64,000 nucleotides of DNA from Nitrospinota bacterium. GTDB taxonomy: Bacteria; Nitrospinota_A; UBA7883; JACRGQ01. Below are positions 8,806 through 17,503 of the stretch, in pieces. The notes below the pieces were generated by a model, which saw only the letters and a program-made list of their open reading frames with translations, was not told the DNA's origin and made no database searches. Numbering within the stretch: position 1 is the stretch's first letter; the number at the start of each line of letters is the position of its first letter. A program made the position numbers and the translations under genes. The DNA is taken from the NCBI GenBank assembly GCA_029881495.1, contig JAOUMJ010000006.1, positions 1 to 64,000 of the forward strand, read 5' to 3'.

Positions 8806-9669
8806 TTAAATTAAAAAAGCGCCATTGAAGACCTCGACTGCGGGGCCGGTCATAAATACGCGGTTCGTCCCTTCGTCCCATCTTATCTTCAGCGTACCAC
8901 CGGGGAGGTTCACCGAAACGATCCTGTCTGAAAGATTGTTCAGCACACCCGCGACCGCGGTGGCGCACGCCCCTGTACCGCAAGCGAGGGTTGCACCCGC
9001 TCCCCGCTCCCAGACACGGAGGTTTATGCTGTTTCGCGATTCCACCTGAGCAAACTCCACGTTCGTCCTGTTCGGGAACGACGGGTGGGTTTCAAGCATC
9101 GGGCCGTCCTTCTCAAGCTCCACCTTCGCGACGTCATTCACGAAAATAACGGCGTGAGGGTTCCCCATCGAAACGGCGGTTACGCTGTAAAAACCGTTCT
9201 TGGTGTTCACCGGCTGGCTTATCATCCGCCCTTCCCTGTGCACCGGTATCTTCGGCCCGTCGAGTATCGGCTCACCCATATCGACTTCCACGAGCTTCCC
9301 TTTTATCGACGTCCTGATTATCCCCGCGCCGGTCTCTACCGCGAGGTTCGCCTTCTTCGTTATTTTCCTCTCCTTGAGGAACATGGCGAAACATCGGATA
9401 CCGTTACCGCACATCTCCGCTATCGAGCCGTCGCTGTTGTAAAGCTCCATTCTGAAATCGGCCTGAACCTCGCCGCGTGCCTTTGCCGCTTTCGACAGGT
9501 TCGAGGGTTTCCTTACAACCATGAACTGGTCGAACCCTATCCCGTAATGCCTGTCACCCAGCTTCTTTAAAAGCGCCGCGCCGAAGCGAAACTTCCCCGC
9601 GCGGTCGTCGACTATCACGAAATCGTTTCCAAGCCCGTGCCACTTCGAGAACTTTACTTCCTTTGCCAT
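8806..9669 (-). CDS. dapF: Diaminopimelate epimerase
   Basis: Interconverts LL- and meso-diaminopimelate, the step before lysine and the source of the peptidoglycan cross-linking residue. Start taken at ATG 9669 (MAKEVKFSKWHGLGNDF, 287 residues); an upstream in-frame extension to 9711 would overlap lysA and is not family-like. The two catalytic cysteines are visible: C87 in EMCGNGIRC and C230 in LACGTGACA. The internal twofold fold of DapF is complete. The gene starts two bases after the lysA stop, so the two are co-transcribed and likely translationally coupled. Confidence 0.95.
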   Translation of the reverse strand: MAKEVKFSKWHGLGNDFVIVDDRAGKFRFGAALLKKLGDRHYGIGFDQFMVVRKPSNLSKAAKARGEVQADFRMELYNSDGSIAEMCGNGIRCFAMFLKERKITKKANLAVETGAGIIRTSIKGKLVEVDMGEPILDGPKIPVHREGRMISQPVNTKNGFYSVTAVSMGNPHAVIFVNDVAKVELEKDGPMLETHPSFPNRTNVEFAQVESRNSINLRVWERGAGATLACGTGACATAVAGVLNNLSDRIVSVNLPGGTLKIRWDEGTNRVFMTGPAVEVFNGAFLI

Positions 9670-9671
9670 AA

Positions 9672-10925
9672 CTACTCCGCCAGCTTCTCCCCGCGAACAA
9701 GGTCGTCCCATGTCTCCCTTTCGCGGACTATGTAATACCTGTCACCCTTCACCATTATTTCGGGGACGCGCCTGCGCGAATTGTAATTCGACGACATCGT
9801 GAAACCGTATGCCCCGGCGCTCATCACCGCCATCAGCTCACCCTTTTTGAATTCCGGCAGAATACGCTCTTTCGCGAGAAAGTCCCCCGATTCGCATATC
9901 GGCCCTACAACGTCGACTTCCACCTTCTTCCTGCCGATCGATTCCTGCGATACCGGCTGGATGGTCTGGTGCGCGTTATATAGCGACGGCCTTACGAGGT
10001 CGTTCATGCCTGCGTCGGTAATGTAGAAATTCTTCCCTTCGTTCTGCTTCGTGTAAAGGACGCGCGAAACCAGCACTCCGGAGTTTCCGGCTATCAGACG
10101 CCCCGGCTCAAAAACGATGGTGCAGCCGCTCCCCTTGAGCACAGGGACTATCTCCTTTGCCAGCTCTTTCGGGAGCGGCGGGGCCTCATCCTTGTAAGGT
10201 ATCCCGAGCCCTCCGCCGATGTTGAGGTACTTTATCCTTATATCCTTCTCCTTCAGCTTCTCCACGAACGCCAGCAATCTTGCCAGCGCGTCGACAAACG
10301 GGGAAATTTCCGTTATCTGGCTTCCAATGTGCTGATGGACGCCGATTATCTCTATATTCTCCATCCTCGAAGCGAGGATATACTCCTCGAGCGCGGTATC
10401 TATGTTGAAGCCGAACTTGTTCGCCTTCAGCCCGGTGGAGATATACGGATGGGTCTTCGGATCGACATCCGGGTTTACCCTGAGCGCGACCTTCGCTTTC
10501 ATGCCGAGGCGCGAGGCTACCGTGTCGATAGCGAAAAGCTCCTGTGAAGATTCGACGTTGAACATCAGAACCCCGCTTTTCAAGGCGTACTCTATCTCCT
10601 CTTCGGTCTTGCCCACCCCGGCATAGACGATCTTCGACGGCGTCGCTCCCGCCTTCAACGCCCGGAAAAGTTCGCCGCCGGATACGATGTCGCATCCCGC
10701 ACCCGCCTTTATCAGTTCGTTTAGCACCGCGAGGTTCGAATTCGCCTTCACCGCGAAACAGATAAGGCGGTCGATATCCTTGAACGCGTCGTCGAAAACC
10801 TGAAAATGCCTTATGAGCGTATGCTGGCTGTAGCAGTAAAACGGGGTGCCAACCTCGTTGGCAATTTTCTCAAGGGGCACACCTTCACAATGAAGGGAAC
10901 CGTTCTTATATTCAAAATCGTGCAC
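9672..10925 (-). CDS. lysA: Diaminopimelate decarboxylase
   Basis: PLP enzyme making lysine from meso-diaminopimelate. The start is set at GTG 10925 because GGAGAAAGACT sits immediately upstream; a longer reading to 10979 adds an 18-residue tail unlike the family. The 417-residue product has the PLP lysine K60 in FAVKANSN, the glycine-rich GGGLG loop, HQHIGSQ near residue 195, and the C-terminal CESGDFLAKER motif that binds substrate and completes the partner subunit's active site. First gene of the lysA-dapF unit; dapA lies 5 kb away on the other strand. The unit is bracketed by two copies of a dispersed repeat. Confidence 0.95.
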   Translation of the reverse strand: MHDFEYKNGSLHCEGVPLEKIANEVGTPFYCYSQHTLIRHFQVFDDAFKDIDRLICFAVKANSNLAVLNELIKAGAGCDIVSGGELFRALKAGATPSKIVYAGVGKTEEEIEYALKSGVLMFNVESSQELFAIDTVASRLGMKAKVALRVNPDVDPKTHPYISTGLKANKFGFNIDTALEEYILASRMENIEIIGVHQHIGSQITEISPFVDALARLLAFVEKLKEKDIRIKYLNIGGGLGIPYKDEAPPLPKELAKEIVPVLKGSGCTIVFEPGRLIAGNSGVLVSRVLYTKQNEGKNFYITDAGMNDLVRPSLYNAHQTIQPVSQESIGRKKVEVDVVGPICESGDFLAKERILPEFKKGELMAVMSAGAYGFTMSSNYNSRRRVPEIMVKGDRYYIVRERETWDDLVRGEKLAE

Positions 10926-11378
10926 AGTCTTTCTCCATAAAAAAGCGGGAATTGGAGACGCTATTCTACACGCACGCAATATCGGTTATCAACAGGGATT
11001 GACGGCCCGCCTGGGAAGCTCCAAATCAGGGGTGCAGGGGTGGTTCACAAACCAAAGTGAAAAGTGAAATTCAGGAATTATGAAAAAAACCGATAACCCC
11101 TCCTGCACATCCCCTTACGGCCTTCGGTCATGGGGAGGAAATTGTTGATGGTTCCAAGTTTATGGTCTTCGGTCAAAGAAAAACAAAAACCGTGAGCAGC
11201 GGACCGCTTCACCGCTTACGTAAGAATACGTCTTTGCTGAAATGACATGCCATCATGGTGATGACATGCGTATGCGGACGGTCTCCCCACTCTGGCACTA
11301 AATCACCGTACCAATTTTCGCAAGTACAATTCTAGGTGGGGATGATATGCAAGGGGATAGCAGGTAAGCGAGAACAGA
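10926..11378. other. Gene-free 450-base stretch upstream of lysA
   Basis: This holds the lysA leader (10926-11000), repeat copy 2 (11028-11174) and about 200 bases with no supported gene. The latter part has a small direct repeat (ATGACATGC near 11242 and 11261) of no evident role. No riboswitch, including a lysine-type element, could be recognised upstream of lysA. Confidence 0.5.
11028..11174. repeat. Composite repeat, copy 2 (direct copy of 8436-8714)
   Basis: It begins GGGGTGCAGGGGTGGTTCAC like copy 1, followed by the same diverged AATTCAGGAATT spacer, GATAACCCCTCCTGCAC arm and then GCCTTCGGTC at 11120 with a second 45-bp-spaced unit at 11165. It is in the same orientation as copy 1 and has two rather than four 45-bp units. 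The two copies flank lysA-dapF and are about 2.5 kb apart. Confidence 0.75.
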
Positions 11379-12944
11379 TTACAGCGTGATGCCGTCTTCC
11401 TCGTGCGTATGTATTTTTCTTTTCAGGTAATTGTTCAACGCAAGGAGGATCATTATCGCAATTCCCCACTGGGTTAAACATGTACCGAGGCTCTTGACCG
11501 CGATAGGGTTCCACCACCCTTCCCCGCTAGTTGCCTCAATTGCCCACCAAGACATGAGGGCAATGAACTCCACCGGAATAATATATGTAACTACAGGATC
11601 GAACCATCCGCCGACGCTCATGTGATCGTACTTCCCAAGCCGCACCTCTTCCTTTTCGCCTATCTGAACAAGGTTGGATATTTTTTCTCCATTACTCATC
11701 ATGTGTACCGCTCTCTGCTCTTCGATCAGTTCAACGCGGAAAGCTTTCGCACCATAACCGATTATGAGCCAGGCCAGGAACATCCCCGAAATGATCAGCC
11801 CCTGACCCCATACAAAATCCTGGTTGTCGAGAAAATCGAGGCTGTACGCGGAGAGCGAACCGAACATCAGTGTCGTCAGGGCAACCAGGATAACAGACTG
11901 TTGCCGGGAATAACCGAAATCCATGACGACGCGCACCGGGAGTTCCACGAGTGATATAAGCGAGCTTAGCGCGGCGAAAATAAGCGTTAAGAAGAAGAGT
12001 GGCGCGAAGATATTTCCGTACGGCATCTTTCCAAAGAGCTCCGGCAGGGCGAAGAAGGTAAGGCCTACGCTGCTCTTGCTGAATACAGCTTCCGCTTCCG
12101 CCGATGGAAGTATGGAAAATATGGTCGGAATTATCGCCAGCGCGGCGAAAATCGACGCGATGTTGTTCCCTATCCCTGTGAAAAAAGTGTTCGTTACGAT
12201 ATCTTCGTCCTTGCTTACATAGACGGAATAGGTAAGGTAGAGGCCGAATCCCGCGCCTGTGGACCATGCCGACTGCGCCAGAGCGTTTATCCAAGTTTTG
12301 TAGTTGCCGAAATACTCCCATTTCGGCACGAACAGATATTCAATCCCCTTCATCGCGCCCGGCAGTGTGCAGGCGTAAATTGCGGCTGATATAAGGAGAA
12401 GGAAGAGTGTCGGTATCATAAAGGTATTCATCCTCTCTATCCCGGTTACGCCGCCGACGAATATCACGGCGCTGCAGATAAGAAGAGGAATAGCCATATA
12501 TACAAATTCGATGCTGTCGCCGGTAAATGCCATGAAAAAATCTGTCGCTCCCCCGCCAGCCATTTGAGAAAGGTTCCCGGAAAGCGTCTGGAAGAAGTAG
12601 TAGAAACACCATCCGGCGATAACCGTGTAGTAGAAAAGGACGCATGTCGCCACCAGGGCCATAAAGCCCCCCATCCATGCCCTGTTTTTCCCGCCGAACT
12701 TCGCGAACGAGCCTACTACACCTTCGCGGGTCTTCCTGCCGAGAGAGTATTCGGCAACCATAAGCGGTATCGACCAAAGAAACAGAAAAAGCATCCAGAG
12801 GATTATAAAGACCCCGCCTCCGTTCTCGGCGGCGATCCTTGGGAAGCGCCAGATGTTTCCGACGCCAATCGCGCAACCAAGAGAAGCGGCCAGCAGCCCC
12901 CAGCGGGATGAAAAGCGCTCCTGGGGGGTACTCCCTCCGCTCAA
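11379..12944 (-). CDS. Neurotransmitter:sodium symporter (NSS/SNF) family transporter
   Basis: 521 residues with about 12 membrane segments. The first helix carries the family hallmark GNIWRFP at residues 29-35, where unwound backbone forms the sodium and substrate sites of LeuT-type proteins. Bacterial NSS proteins import amino acids or related amines with Na+; the substrate is not readable here. The ATG overlaps the TGA of accC (ATGA), so the transporter is translated from the fatty-acid carboxylase transcript, an uncommon pairing. The last 40 residues are polar, ending in a short charged tail. Confidence 0.9.
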   Translation of the reverse strand: MSGGSTPQERFSSRWGLLAASLGCAIGVGNIWRFPRIAAENGGGVFIILWMLFLFLWSIPLMVAEYSLGRKTREGVVGSFAKFGGKNRAWMGGFMALVATCVLFYYTVIAGWCFYYFFQTLSGNLSQMAGGGATDFFMAFTGDSIEFVYMAIPLLICSAVIFVGGVTGIERMNTFMIPTLFLLLISAAIYACTLPGAMKGIEYLFVPKWEYFGNYKTWINALAQSAWSTGAGFGLYLTYSVYVSKDEDIVTNTFFTGIGNNIASIFAALAIIPTIFSILPSAEAEAVFSKSSVGLTFFALPELFGKMPYGNIFAPLFFLTLIFAALSSLISLVELPVRVVMDFGYSRQQSVILVALTTLMFGSLSAYSLDFLDNQDFVWGQGLIISGMFLAWLIIGYGAKAFRVELIEEQRAVHMMSNGEKISNLVQIGEKEEVRLGKYDHMSVGGWFDPVVTYIIPVEFIALMSWWAIEATSGEGWWNPIAVKSLGTCLTQWGIAIMILLALNNYLKRKIHTHEEDGITL

Positions 12945-14278
12945 ATCTCCATATCCTCGATGAATTTTGTGTCTATGTCCCCGTTAATAAATCTTTCGGT
13001 ATGCAAAATCCTGACATGAAGAGGAATTGTTGTTTTTATTCCGGTAATGTGGAATCCCCCCATGGCGCGGCGCATTCGGGCGATCGCCTCCTCCCTGTCA
13101 CGCCCCAGCACTATCACTTTCGCTATCATCGAATCGTAATATGGCGGTATTCGGTAGCCGTTGAAGAGCGCGGTATCTACCCTGACGCCGGGACCGCCTG
13201 GAAGGTATACTTCATCCACTTTTCCGGCAGACGGCATGAATGTGACAGGATCCTCCGCGTTTATTCGGCACTCAATGCTGTGCCCGTTTATATGGATATC
13301 ATCCTGGGTAAACGAAAGTTTTTTACCCGCGGCAACCCGTATCTGTTCCTTAACCAGATCTATGCCGGTTATCATCTCGGTAACCGGGTGTTCCACCTGG
13401 ATCCTGGTGTTCATCTCCATGAAGTAATAACTGCCGTCCGAGTTGTACAGGAACTCCACCGTGCCGGCATTGTAATATCCTATCTCCCTGGCAAGCCTGA
13501 GGGCCGTATCACCCATCATTTTTCTTGTTTCCGCGTCAACCGCAACTGACGGGGCCTCTTCAAGAAGTTTCTGGTGCCTTCTTTGTATTGAACAGTCGCG
13601 CTCGAAGAGATGAACCAGGTTGCCATGCTTGTCGCCGATAATCTGGATCTCTATATGCCTCGGCTGGGTAATGTACTTTTCCATGTATATCTCGTTATTG
13701 CCAAATGCGGAAGCGGCCTCTGCCCGCACTATCTTCAGCGAATCTACTAGCTCGTCTTCGCTATGGACGAGCCTCATCCCTTTTCCACCGCCGCCGGCGG
13801 ACGCCTTGAGCAAAACCGGATACCCTATCTTGCTCGCCACATCGAGAGCCTCCTCCGGCCCCGACAAAGGACCGTCGCTACCCGGCGTTACGGGAACGCC
13901 AGCTTTTTTGGCGGTAGCCTTGGCCTGGCTTTTGTCCCCCATCAGCTGTATATGTTTTACGCTCGGTCCGATGAAATTAATGTTGCACGACTCCAAAACC
14001 TCGGCAAAACCGGCATTCTCGGATAGGAAGCCGTATCCCGGGTGAACCGCATCGCAGTCGGTAACTTCCGCGGCGGCAATCAGCGACGGGATATTCAGAT
14101 AGCTTTTCGACGCCTCCTTCGGCCCTATGCAGATCGCCTGATCGGCATACCGTACCGGCAAGGAATCGGCGTCTGCTTCCGAGTGCGCCAAAACGGAACG
14201 GACACCAAGCTCCCTGCAGGCGCGGATAATGCGCATTGCCACTTCGCCTCTATTGGCGATAAGAACCTTCTTAAACAT
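12941..14278 (-). CDS. accC: Acetyl-CoA carboxylase, biotin carboxylase subunit
   Basis: ATP-grasp enzyme that carboxylates the biotin of AccB using bicarbonate and ATP, the first half-reaction of malonyl-CoA synthesis. 445 residues, normal length. Visible motifs: N-terminal [16 protein letters not shown]-binding lysine K158 (LLKAS) and the glycine loop GGGGKGM (162-168), and [15 protein letters not shown] with metal and bicarbonate residues. ATG at 14278 follows accB by 55 bases; the stop overlaps the next gene. accA and accD are not in this window. Confidence 0.95.
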   Translation of the reverse strand: MFKKVLIANRGEVAMRIIRACRELGVRSVLAHSEADADSLPVRYADQAICIGPKEASKSYLNIPSLIAAAEVTDCDAVHPGYGFLSENAGFAEVLESCNINFIGPSVKHIQLMGDKSQAKATAKKAGVPVTPGSDGPLSGPEEALDVASKIGYPVLLKASAGGGGKGMRLVHSEDELVDSLKIVRAEAASAFGNNEIYMEKYITQPRHIEIQIIGDKHGNLVHLFERDCSIQRRHQKLLEEAPSVAVDAETRKMMGDTALRLAREIGYYNAGTVEFLYNSDGSYYFMEMNTRIQVEHPVTEMITGIDLVKEQIRVAAGKKLSFTQDDIHINGHSIECRINAEDPVTFMPSAGKVDEVYLPGGPGVRVDTALFNGYRIPPYYDSMIAKVIVLGRDREEAIARMRRAMGGFHITGIKTTIPLHVRILHTERFINGDIDTKFIEDMEI

Positions 14279-14333
14279 TTGAGGTTATAACTCCTTCCGG
14301 ATTTTTTTAGAAAATTGATGGGGGTACAACAGG

Positions 14334-14810
14334 TTATACCGGCTCAATTTTGAAGATAGCCTGCCCGTATTCAACCGGGGAACCGTTTTCAACAAGAATC
14401 GACACTATCTTCCCTTTAACGTCAGAATCTATCTCATTCATCAGTTTCATCGCTTCGATAATGCAGACAACCTGCCCCTTGTTTACAAAATCACCCTCCT
14501 TAACATAAGGCTCGGCATCTTCCGCGGGCGCTCTGTAAAATGTCCCTACCATCGGCGATTTGATCAAATGATAATTTCCTTCGTCTTCATCGACGGCTTC
14601 CGCCCCCTTGGCACCACCCTTTGACGTTTCAGCCGCCGCATGAGGCTGCGGAGCGTGAACCGGAGCGTAAGCCGCCGGATGGGGGTGATACGCCACCCCT
14701 TCAGGCGACTTGGTTATTTTTATTTTCTTGCCGTCTTCAACCACCTGGAGTTCGTTTATGTTGCTCTTCTCAACGAGCCGAACCAGTTTTTTTAGTTCGT
14801 CAAAATCCAT
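14334..14810 (-). CDS. accB: Acetyl-CoA carboxylase, biotin carboxyl carrier protein
   Basis: 158 residues. The N-terminal 35 residues form the usual helical region, a Pro/Ala/His-rich linker spans about 38-70, and a C-terminal biotinyl domain covers 80-158. The biotin attachment site is K122 in IEAMKLMNE. It carries carboxybiotin between AccC and the carboxyltransferase. The gene lies between efp and accC on the same strand; efp-accB-accC is a very common bacterial order. Confidence 0.95.
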   Translation of the reverse strand: MDFDELKKLVRLVEKSNINELQVVEDGKKIKITKSPEGVAYHPHPAAYAPVHAPQPHAAAETSKGGAKGAEAVDEDEGNYHLIKSPMVGTFYRAPAEDAEPYVKEGDFVNKGQVVCIIEAMKLMNEIDSDVKGKIVSILVENGSPVEYGQAIFKIEPV

Positions 14811-14894
14811 TTCACTTCCCCTTAAACAAGGTTATTCATTAAAACACCCGGCTAAATCGCGGCCGGAACGCGAACTAAAACTCTCTGATAAATG

Positions 14895-15464
14895 CTAACC
14901 TTTCACTCTTTCCACATACTGCCCTGTGCGCGTATCGATTTTCAGTTTGTCGCCGATATTGACAAAAAGCGGCACCAGAATTTCCGCTCCAGTTTCTACA
15001 GTGGCAGGTTTTGAAGCGCTCCCGGACGTATCCCCCTTTAGGCCCGGCTCGGTATGCGTAACCACCAGTTCCACCGATATCGGGAGCTCCATATCTATCA
15101 GCTCTCCGTTATGAATAAGAACCTGTACATTGCTGTTCTCCTGCATGAACTTCGCCTTGTCCCCCACCTGTTCCACGGAGAGAAAGGTCTGCTCATAGGT
15201 CTCGGTGTCCATGAAGTGATAACCGGAATCATCAAGATAGAGATATTGCATCTCCTTCTCTTCAAAGTCCGGAAGCTTGATGGAATCCCCCCCCTTGAAC
15301 GTCCTTTCAAGAACCTGTCCTGTTTTGAGGTTTTTAATTTTTGCCTTTACGAAGGCCTGTCCCTTACCCGGCTTGGTATGAGCAAAGGAGACAACCTCAT
15401 AGAGAACTCCATCCAGCTCGATTTTTTTACCATTTCGGATACCATTCATATCAATTGTCGGCAT
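14895..15464 (-). CDS. efp: Elongation factor P
   Basis: Relieves ribosome stalling at proline runs. 189 residues with three beta-barrel domains. The modifiable loop reads HTKPGKGQA with K34 at the tip, the site of lysylation in the EpmA type of EF-P. No epmA or epmB gene is in the window, so the modification cannot be judged. Shine-Dalgarno AAAGGA is seven bases before the ATG. It leads the efp-accB-accC-NSS run. Confidence 0.95.
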   Translation of the reverse strand: MPTIDMNGIRNGKKIELDGVLYEVVSFAHTKPGKGQAFVKAKIKNLKTGQVLERTFKGGDSIKLPDFEEKEMQYLYLDDSGYHFMDTETYEQTFLSVEQVGDKAKFMQENSNVQVLIHNGELIDMELPISVELVVTHTEPGLKGDTSGSASKPATVETGAEILVPLFVNIGDKLKIDTRTGQYVERVKG

Positions 15465-15491
15465 TTCTTTATCCTTTCTTGTGAGGAGGGC

Positions 15492-15521
15492 ATTTTACCC
15501 ATTTTTTAGCGATTTATGCAA
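15492..15521 (-). promoter_or_regulatory. Candidate sigma-70 promoter for efp-accB-accC
   Basis: On the minus strand TTGCAT (15516-15521) and TAAAAT (15492-15497) are 18 bases apart. The -10 box ends about 28 bases before the efp ATG, leaving a short leader with the Shine-Dalgarno. Box matches are 4/6 and 5/6. Confidence 0.4.
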
Positions 15522-15525
15522 ATTT

Positions 15526-15554
15526 TTGACAATTTCAGGCCAATTTTCGATATT
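15526..15554 (+). promoter_or_regulatory. Candidate sigma-70 promoter facing dapA
   Basis: A perfect -35 TTGACA (15526-15531) is followed after exactly 17 bases by GATATT (15549-15554). It points toward the small frame at 15790 and dapA at 16105, which would give a long leader. AT-rich surroundings make chance matches likely. Confidence 0.3.
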
Positions 15555-15789
15555 TTTCGCTTTTTTTCAAAAACCCGGTACTCTCCCGGAAAAACCACCG
15601 AAAACCTGCGCAACCCCTTTCGGTGAATTTTTCCAAGCCGATTTCATCATCCTCTCTTTGCGGTTTTTCCCTGAATTCCGAATACCTCAATTCCGCAAAA
15701 AGAAAGGCATTCTATAGCAGTATTACCTGAATCGTGAAAATATATTTTAGATTCAAAAACCATTGCCGGCATTCACGGGGCGATTTTTC

Positions 15790-15921
15790 ATGGAAGCCGG
15801 GTGGAGCATTGATTCGAGATATCTGCATGCCGAAAATGATTGCCCAATCTCATCGGAGGGCTACGACGCCATCCTGATTCTGGTCTCTGACTACGATGAA
15901 GAGCTCAATGACGAGAGGTGA
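15790..15921 (+). CDS. Possible 43-residue hypothetical protein
   Basis: An ATG frame of 43 codons ending in TGA, upstream of and co-directional with dapA. The translation is acidic and protein-like (DAILILVSDYDEELNDER at the C-terminus), but the only purine-rich stretch, GGGG, is about ten bases before the ATG. It might be a remnant of a larger gene. I cannot link it to any family; low confidence that it is expressed. Confidence 0.2.
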   Translation: MEAGWSIDSRYLHAENDCPISSEGYDAILILVSDYDEELNDER

Positions 15922-16104
15922 CGGGTTCCGTAAAAACCATTCAAACCGACTCCCTTAAATACTCAAGCCAGGCTCAAAAGCTGTGCAAAACGCTCTTGTA
16001 AATTTCATACAGGGACATCAACGATAATTTATTCAACGCCGCCGGTTGCGTGGCCCACTTATGCAATCTATACTGGAGCGCAATCATGAAGGAGACACTT
16101 TTCA

Positions 16105-16977
16105 ATGTTTAGAGGTTCGATAACAGCGCTGGTAACACCGTTCAAGAACGGAAAGATCGAGCAGGGGCATTTCAAGGATATTATCGAATGGCAGATAGAA
16201 AACGGAACAGATGGAATAGTCCCGTGCGGTTCCACGGGGGAATCTGCGACGCTCGACTACAAGGAGCATAAAGAGGCAATCGGCCTGGCGGTGAAGATCG
16301 CAAACGGGCGGGTAAAGGTAATTGCCGGCACCGGGAGCAACTCCACAACCGAAGCGATAGAGCTGACCTCAGCGGCAAAAGACCTCGGCGCGGACGGCGC
16401 ACTACTGCTTGCTCCCTACTACAACAAGCCTACTCAGGAAGGGACATACCTCCACTTCATGGCTATCGCCGACGCGGTGGAGATTCCGCAGATAATCTAC
16501 AACGTCCCTTCACGGACCGCTTTGAACATCCTCCCCGATACCGTGGCGAGGCTGGCAAAACATGAGAATATAGTTGGAATAAAAGAGGCGACAGGCTCGG
16601 TGGAGCAGGCATTGCACGTTATCAACCTCTGTCCGAAGGATTTCCTCCTCCTTTCAGGCGACGACGCTATTAACTGGCCATTGCTTGCCATCGGTTCGGC
16701 TGGCTCCATCTCGGTGACCGCTAACGTCGTTCCGAAAAAGATGTCTGAAATGCACACGCTTTTCTTCGATGGGAAAACCGCCGAGTCGCTGAAGATACAT
16801 TACGAACTTCTTGAACTCCACAAGGTGATGTTTATCGAAACGAATCCTATCCCGGTAAAATCCGCTCTCGCGATGATGGGGAGAGTGAACGACGAATTCC
16901 GTCTTCCGCTTACCCCTGTTTCCGACGGCGCGCGAAAAATACTTGAAAAGGCATTAAGGGATTACAAGCTTCTATAA
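16105..16977 (+). CDS. dapA: 4-hydroxy-tetrahydrodipicolinate synthase
   Basis: First committed step of the diaminopimelate/lysine pathway: condenses pyruvate with aspartate semialdehyde. 290 residues, standard. Schiff-base lysine K160 is in VGIKEATG; Y132 and R137 are in YNVPSRTA; the T43-T44-type triad is represented by CGSTGE (41-46) and a following tyrosine region. It is separated from lysA-dapF by the efp-acc block and transcribed oppositely. A NUDIX gene follows 49 bases downstream, possibly co-transcribed. Confidence 0.95.
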   Translation: MFRGSITALVTPFKNGKIEQGHFKDIIEWQIENGTDGIVPCGSTGESATLDYKEHKEAIGLAVKIANGRVKVIAGTGSNSTTEAIELTSAAKDLGADGALLLAPYYNKPTQEGTYLHFMAIADAVEIPQIIYNVPSRTALNILPDTVARLAKHENIVGIKEATGSVEQALHVINLCPKDFLLLSGDDAINWPLLAIGSAGSISVTANVVPKKMSEMHTLFFDGKTAESLKIHYELLELHKVMFIETNPIPVKSALAMMGRVNDEFRLPLTPVSDGARKILEKALRDYKLL

Positions 16978-16982
16978 CGCAC

Positions 16983-17000
16983 CCCCCGTTTCGGCGGGGG
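16983..17000 (+). terminator. Weak GC hairpin after dapA
   Basis: CCCCCG, loop TTTCGG, CGGGGG: a 6-bp GC stem five bases after the dapA stop. No T run follows, so at most it slows transcription or protects the 3' end; the NUDIX gene begins 26 bases later. Confidence 0.3.
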
Positions 17001-17026
17001 AGCGACTTCTCAAACCGGAGTGACAC

Positions 17027-17473
17027 ATGACCGCTCACAAAAAAACGGTGGAGTGCCCGAACTGCGGCGAACCGATAGAGGTTTTTAAAAATCCAAAACC
17101 GACGGTCGATATCATTATTGAAATGCCCGGCGGAATAGTTTTGATACACAGGAAGAACGAGCCGAAGGTATGGGCAATCCCCGGAGGCTTTGTCGACTAC
17201 GGTGAATCGCTTGAAGACGCGGCTGTCCGCGAAGCTAAGGAAGAGACCGGCCTCGACATCTGCGAACTCCGACAGTTCCACGCGTATTCAGACCCGGCGC
17301 GCGACAGGAGATCGCACAATATCAGCGTGGTATTCACCGCGAAGGGAGAAGGAATCCCGAAAGCCGCCAGCGACGCTGACGACATAGCGCTATTTGATAA
17401 AGAGAGTCTCCCCGAACATCTAGGCTTTGATCACCGCGACATCCTCGACGACTATTTCAGCCGCCGTTATTAA
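17027..17473 (+). CDS. NUDIX hydrolase with N-terminal CxxC knuckle
   Basis: 148 residues. The NUDIX box is complete: G54-x5-E60-x7-R68-E69-x2-E72-E73-x-G75-L, which binds the divalent metal and cleaves nucleoside diphosphate-X compounds. Residues 10-14 form CPNCG, half of a zinc ribbon, with no second pair in the protein, so zinc could only be bound in a dimer or with other ligands. The rest resembles the ADP-ribose pyrophosphatase-like branch, but the substrate is not predictable. The ATG lies in the same transcript direction as dapA. Confidence 0.85.
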   Translation: MTAHKKTVECPNCGEPIEVFKNPKPTVDIIIEMPGGIVLIHRKNEPKVWAIPGGFVDYGESLEDAAVREAKEETGLDICELRQFHAYSDPARDRRSHNISVVFTAKGEGIPKAASDADDIALFDKESLPEHLGFDHRDILDDYFSRRY

Positions 17474-17503
17474 TTCTTCCGCTAGATATTCTATTCTGGA
17501 AAT

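Larger units (their letters stand above)
15465..16104. other. 640-base divergent intergenic region between efp and dapA
   Basis: It contains the efp promoter candidate, an opposite-facing promoter candidate, a doubtful 43-codon frame (15790-15921) and otherwise AT-rich non-coding sequence. A plus-strand frame at 15481-15717 has no ribosome site and low-complexity phenylalanine-rich translation, so I do not call it. No tRNA or known riboswitch is seen. Confidence 0.5.

Noticed and set aside
15481-15717. 78-residue plus-strand frame in the efp-dapA gap
   Set aside because: Phenylalanine-rich low-complexity product, no Shine-Dalgarno and overlap with efp promoter boxes.
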